Shown: piece by piece, positions 62,385-64,000 of the stretch
How the letters are laid out: each line of letters opens with the position of its first letter
Position numbering within the stretch: position 1 is the first letter of the stretch
NCBI RefSeq assembly: GCF_001469875.2
Contig: NZ_LOPW02000022.1
Coordinates: 135,829 to 199,828 of the forward strand
DNA length: 64,000 nucleotides
Reading direction: 5' to 3'
Source: Haloferax marisrubri
GTDB lineage: Archaea; Halobacteriota; Halobacteria; Halobacteriales; Haloferacaceae
Translations under genes and position numbers: made by a program
The notes under the pieces: model-generated
The model's input: only the letters and a program-made list of their open reading frames with translations
Databases searched by the model: none
Told to the model about the DNA's origin: nothing

Positions 62385-64000
62385 TTAATGGCTCGAATCG
62401 CCGACGGCGCGGAGCACGACCGCGTCGGCGACGGTGACGCGGACGCCCCCATCGCCCGCGGCCGCGCCGCTCGCGCCGACTCGCTCGCCCGTCAGCAGGT
62501 CGGTCTCCGCCGTCTCCGCGCCGAGTTCGACGGTCGTCGGCGCTCCAGCGAAGTTCAGGACGACGACGAGCCGGTCGGTGCCGTCGTCGCGGGCGAACGC
62601 GACCACGCGGTCGGACTCGACGCCGTCGTCTCCGGCGGGGGCAACGCTGGCAGAGACGGGTTCGACATTGCCGACGCGGAGCGCCTCGTGCGCGTCGCGG
62701 AGGCGGGAGAGCCGCCGGTGGAAATCCACGAGGTCGGCGTCGGCGTCGTGCCAGCGCATCGTCCCGCGCTGGGCTTCGACGCCGGTCTCCTGCCCGTAGT
62801 ATATCATCGGCGCGCCGGGGAGCGTGAACGTCGCGGCCGCGGCCGCCCGAAGCGCGTCGTCGCCGACTGCGCTCCGGTAGCGCTCCTCGTCGTGGTTCTC
62901 GATGTAGCGAAGTTGCACGGCGTCGTCGGGGAAGCCGTGCCAGCGGGCGTCGGCGACGGCGTCGAGGACGGCGGTCGCCGGCTTCTCGCCAGCGCCGACC
63001 TCGCGGAGCGCCCCGTACAGCGTCGTGTCGTAGTGGGCGTCGAACTCGGTTTCGTGGTACGCGGGGTCCCGCGGGATGGTCTCGTCGAGGAGCAGGAACT
63101 CGGGGTCGTCGGCCTTCACCCGCTCGCGGACCTCCTTCCAGAAGCCGTGGGGGACGCCCCACGCCACGTCGCACCGGAAGCCATCGACGACTGTTGCCCA
63201 CTCGGTGACCACGTCGAGCATCCACGACCGGACCGCCGGCGAGTCGTAGTTGAGGTTCGGGATGCGCGTCCAGTTGAAGTAGTGTTCCGCCGCGCCGGGG
63301 CCGCCCCAGTCCACGTCGGATGGGTCCTCGCGCTCTGGAACGCGGGCGTAGTGGTTCTCGTAGCCGGGGACGCCGGTCGAGTGGAACTGGAAGGCCGGGT
63401 GGTCCCGCGACGTGTGGTTGATGACGAGGTCGAAGACGACGCGGATGCCGGCGTCGTGACAGCGGTCGACGAGCGCCTCGAAGTCCTCGCGCGAACCGAG
63501 GTCCGACGCGGTCTCGAAGTAGTCGGTGACGTGGTAGCCGTGGGTCGTGTGGCTCTCCAGTATCGGCGTGAGCCACAGGCAGTCGACGCCGAGGGATTCG
63601 AGGTAGGGGACGCGACGGGCGAGTTCGTCGAACGTCGGGTCGGGCGTCTCGCCGACGAACGACCGGACGAACACCTCGTAGACGGTCGCGTGGTGCGCCC
63701 ACTCGGGCGCGTCGCCGGGTCGCGAGACGGCGAGCCCAGACCCGGGTTCGTCGCCGACGACATCGGGGTCCACGACCAACGTGTCGAGAACCGAGTGCCG
63801 GACGGACGACTCGCCCGACTCACTCGACTCGGTCGTCGTCTGGACCGCGACGGCGTGGACCCGAACCGGCTCCGACGAGTCGAACCCGCGGAGCGTTTCG
63901 ACCGGGACGCGCAGGCTGTCGCCGCCGACCTCGCAGTCGCCCGGTTCGAGCGCGTCGCGGCCGTCGAACAGGAATTCGACGGCGAGCGTCGCCTCCCCGG
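62385..64000 (-). CDS. GH13 alpha-amylase family glycoside hydrolase (5' truncated at window edge)
   Basis: At least 538 residues; the frame is still open at base 64000. The catalytic barrel starts around WAHHATVYEVFVRSF. GH13 regions: DLVINHTS (I), GFRCDVAWG with nucleophile Asp (II), LLLDETIP with acid/base Glu (III) and YIENHDEER (IV). The part upstream of the barrel (about 75 residues seen) is acidic and beta-rich, probably an N-terminal carbohydrate-binding module. No signal peptide can be judged. Likely alpha-glucan or oligosaccharide breakdown, next to trmB. Confidence 0.9.
   Translation of the reverse strand, partial: GEATLAVEFLFDGRDALEPGDCEVGGDSLRVPVETLRGFDSSEPVRVHAVAVQTTTESSESGESSVRHSVLDTLVVDPDVVGDEPGSGLAVSRPGDAPEWAHHATVYEVFVRSFVGETPDPTFDELARRVPYLESLGVDCLWLTPILESHTTHGYHVTDYFETASDLGSREDFEALVDRCHDAGIRVVFDLVINHTSRDHPAFQFHSTGVPGYENHYARVPEREDPSDVDWGGPGAAEHYFNWTRIPNLNYDSPAVRSWMLDVVTEWATVVDGFRCDVAWGVPHGFWKEVRERVKADDPEFLLLDETIPRDPAYHETEFDAHYDTTLYGALREVGAGEKPATAVLDAVADARWHGFPDDAVQLRYIENHDEERYRSAVGDDALRAAAAATFTLPGAPMIYYGQETGVEAQRGTMRWHDADADLVDFHRRLSRLRDAHEALRVGNVEPVSASVAPAGDDGVESDRVVAFARDDGTDRLVVVLNFAGAPTTVELGAETAETDLLTGERVGASGAAAGDGGVRVTVADAVVLRAVGDSSH

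Noticed and set aside
62358-62400. TrmB binding site of the Halobacterium type (TACT-N7-8-GAGTA)
   Set aside because: TACT is present near 62382, but the second half-site does not match.

Overview
The window is GC-rich chromosomal DNA from a halophilic archaeon, most likely Haloferax or a close relative. The reasons are the very acidic proteins, TATA-like boxes about 26-30 nt ahead of start codons with almost no leader, Tat-type lipoproteins, archaeal-type cobalamin genes (cobY, cbiZ, archaeal cobT), a halocyanin, and the neighbourhood cdrL-cdrS-ftsZ2-ncsA. No CRISPR array, rRNA, transposase or integrase gene was seen.

Layout. 1-663: end of a UbiA prenyltransferase. 780-2567: a membrane PAS histidine kinase. 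2788-10020: a tightly overlapping operon with a PilB-type ATPase, a PilC-type membrane platform and five small membrane proteins, four of which begin like prepilins. 10040-12089 (minus): a NodS-like methyltransferase and a ribbon-helix-helix/SIS-domain protein. Divergent from these, 12264-17040 carries three little-known genes: an exported helical protein, an unknown soluble protein, and an 894-residue membrane-anchored protein ending in a complete JAMM metalloprotease motif. This is the most unusual part of the window.

17456-28441 looks like a catabolic island: a tripartite tricarboxylate transporter (TctA/TctB/TctC), two paralogous metallo-beta-lactamase-fold proteins, a zinc-type dehydrogenase, an RraA/HMG-aldolase-like protein, an IclR regulator, an NAD-dependent SDR, and a type I dehydroquinate dehydratase paralog whose catalytic His is Tyr. 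A 12-bp palindrome occurs ahead of the IclR gene and between the SDR and the DHQase paralog. Biosynthetic genes follow: aroD (28986), hom and an ACT-domain partner.

31860-36653 holds miscellaneous genes (SnoaL-like, OsmC, a MinD-type ATPase with an unknown partner, a possible 35-residue membrane peptide). 35640-42405 (minus) is a late cobalamin synthesis and salvage cluster: HAD phosphatase-like, cbiB, cobS, cobY, cobT, cobD, cbiZ, then a second CobD-like protein whose PLP lysine is replaced by Asn.

43407-49972 includes a peroxiredoxin, an aldo/keto reductase, tRNA-Tyr with a 20-bp copy of its 3' end nearby, and the cell-division regulators cdrL and cdrS with ftsZ2. The cdrS leader has five copies of GTCTTAC/GTAAGAC. 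ncsA for tRNA thiolation follows. 49991-61206 is a mixed set (HxlR/SDR pair, methyltransferase, endonuclease IV, redoxin, lipoate ligase-like, VOC, histidine kinase, halocyanin, Rio2 kinase, HTH-10 regulator, small membrane proteins, BrkB-like). The right edge has a TrmB-family sugar regulator beside a GH13 alpha-amylase-family gene that runs off the window.
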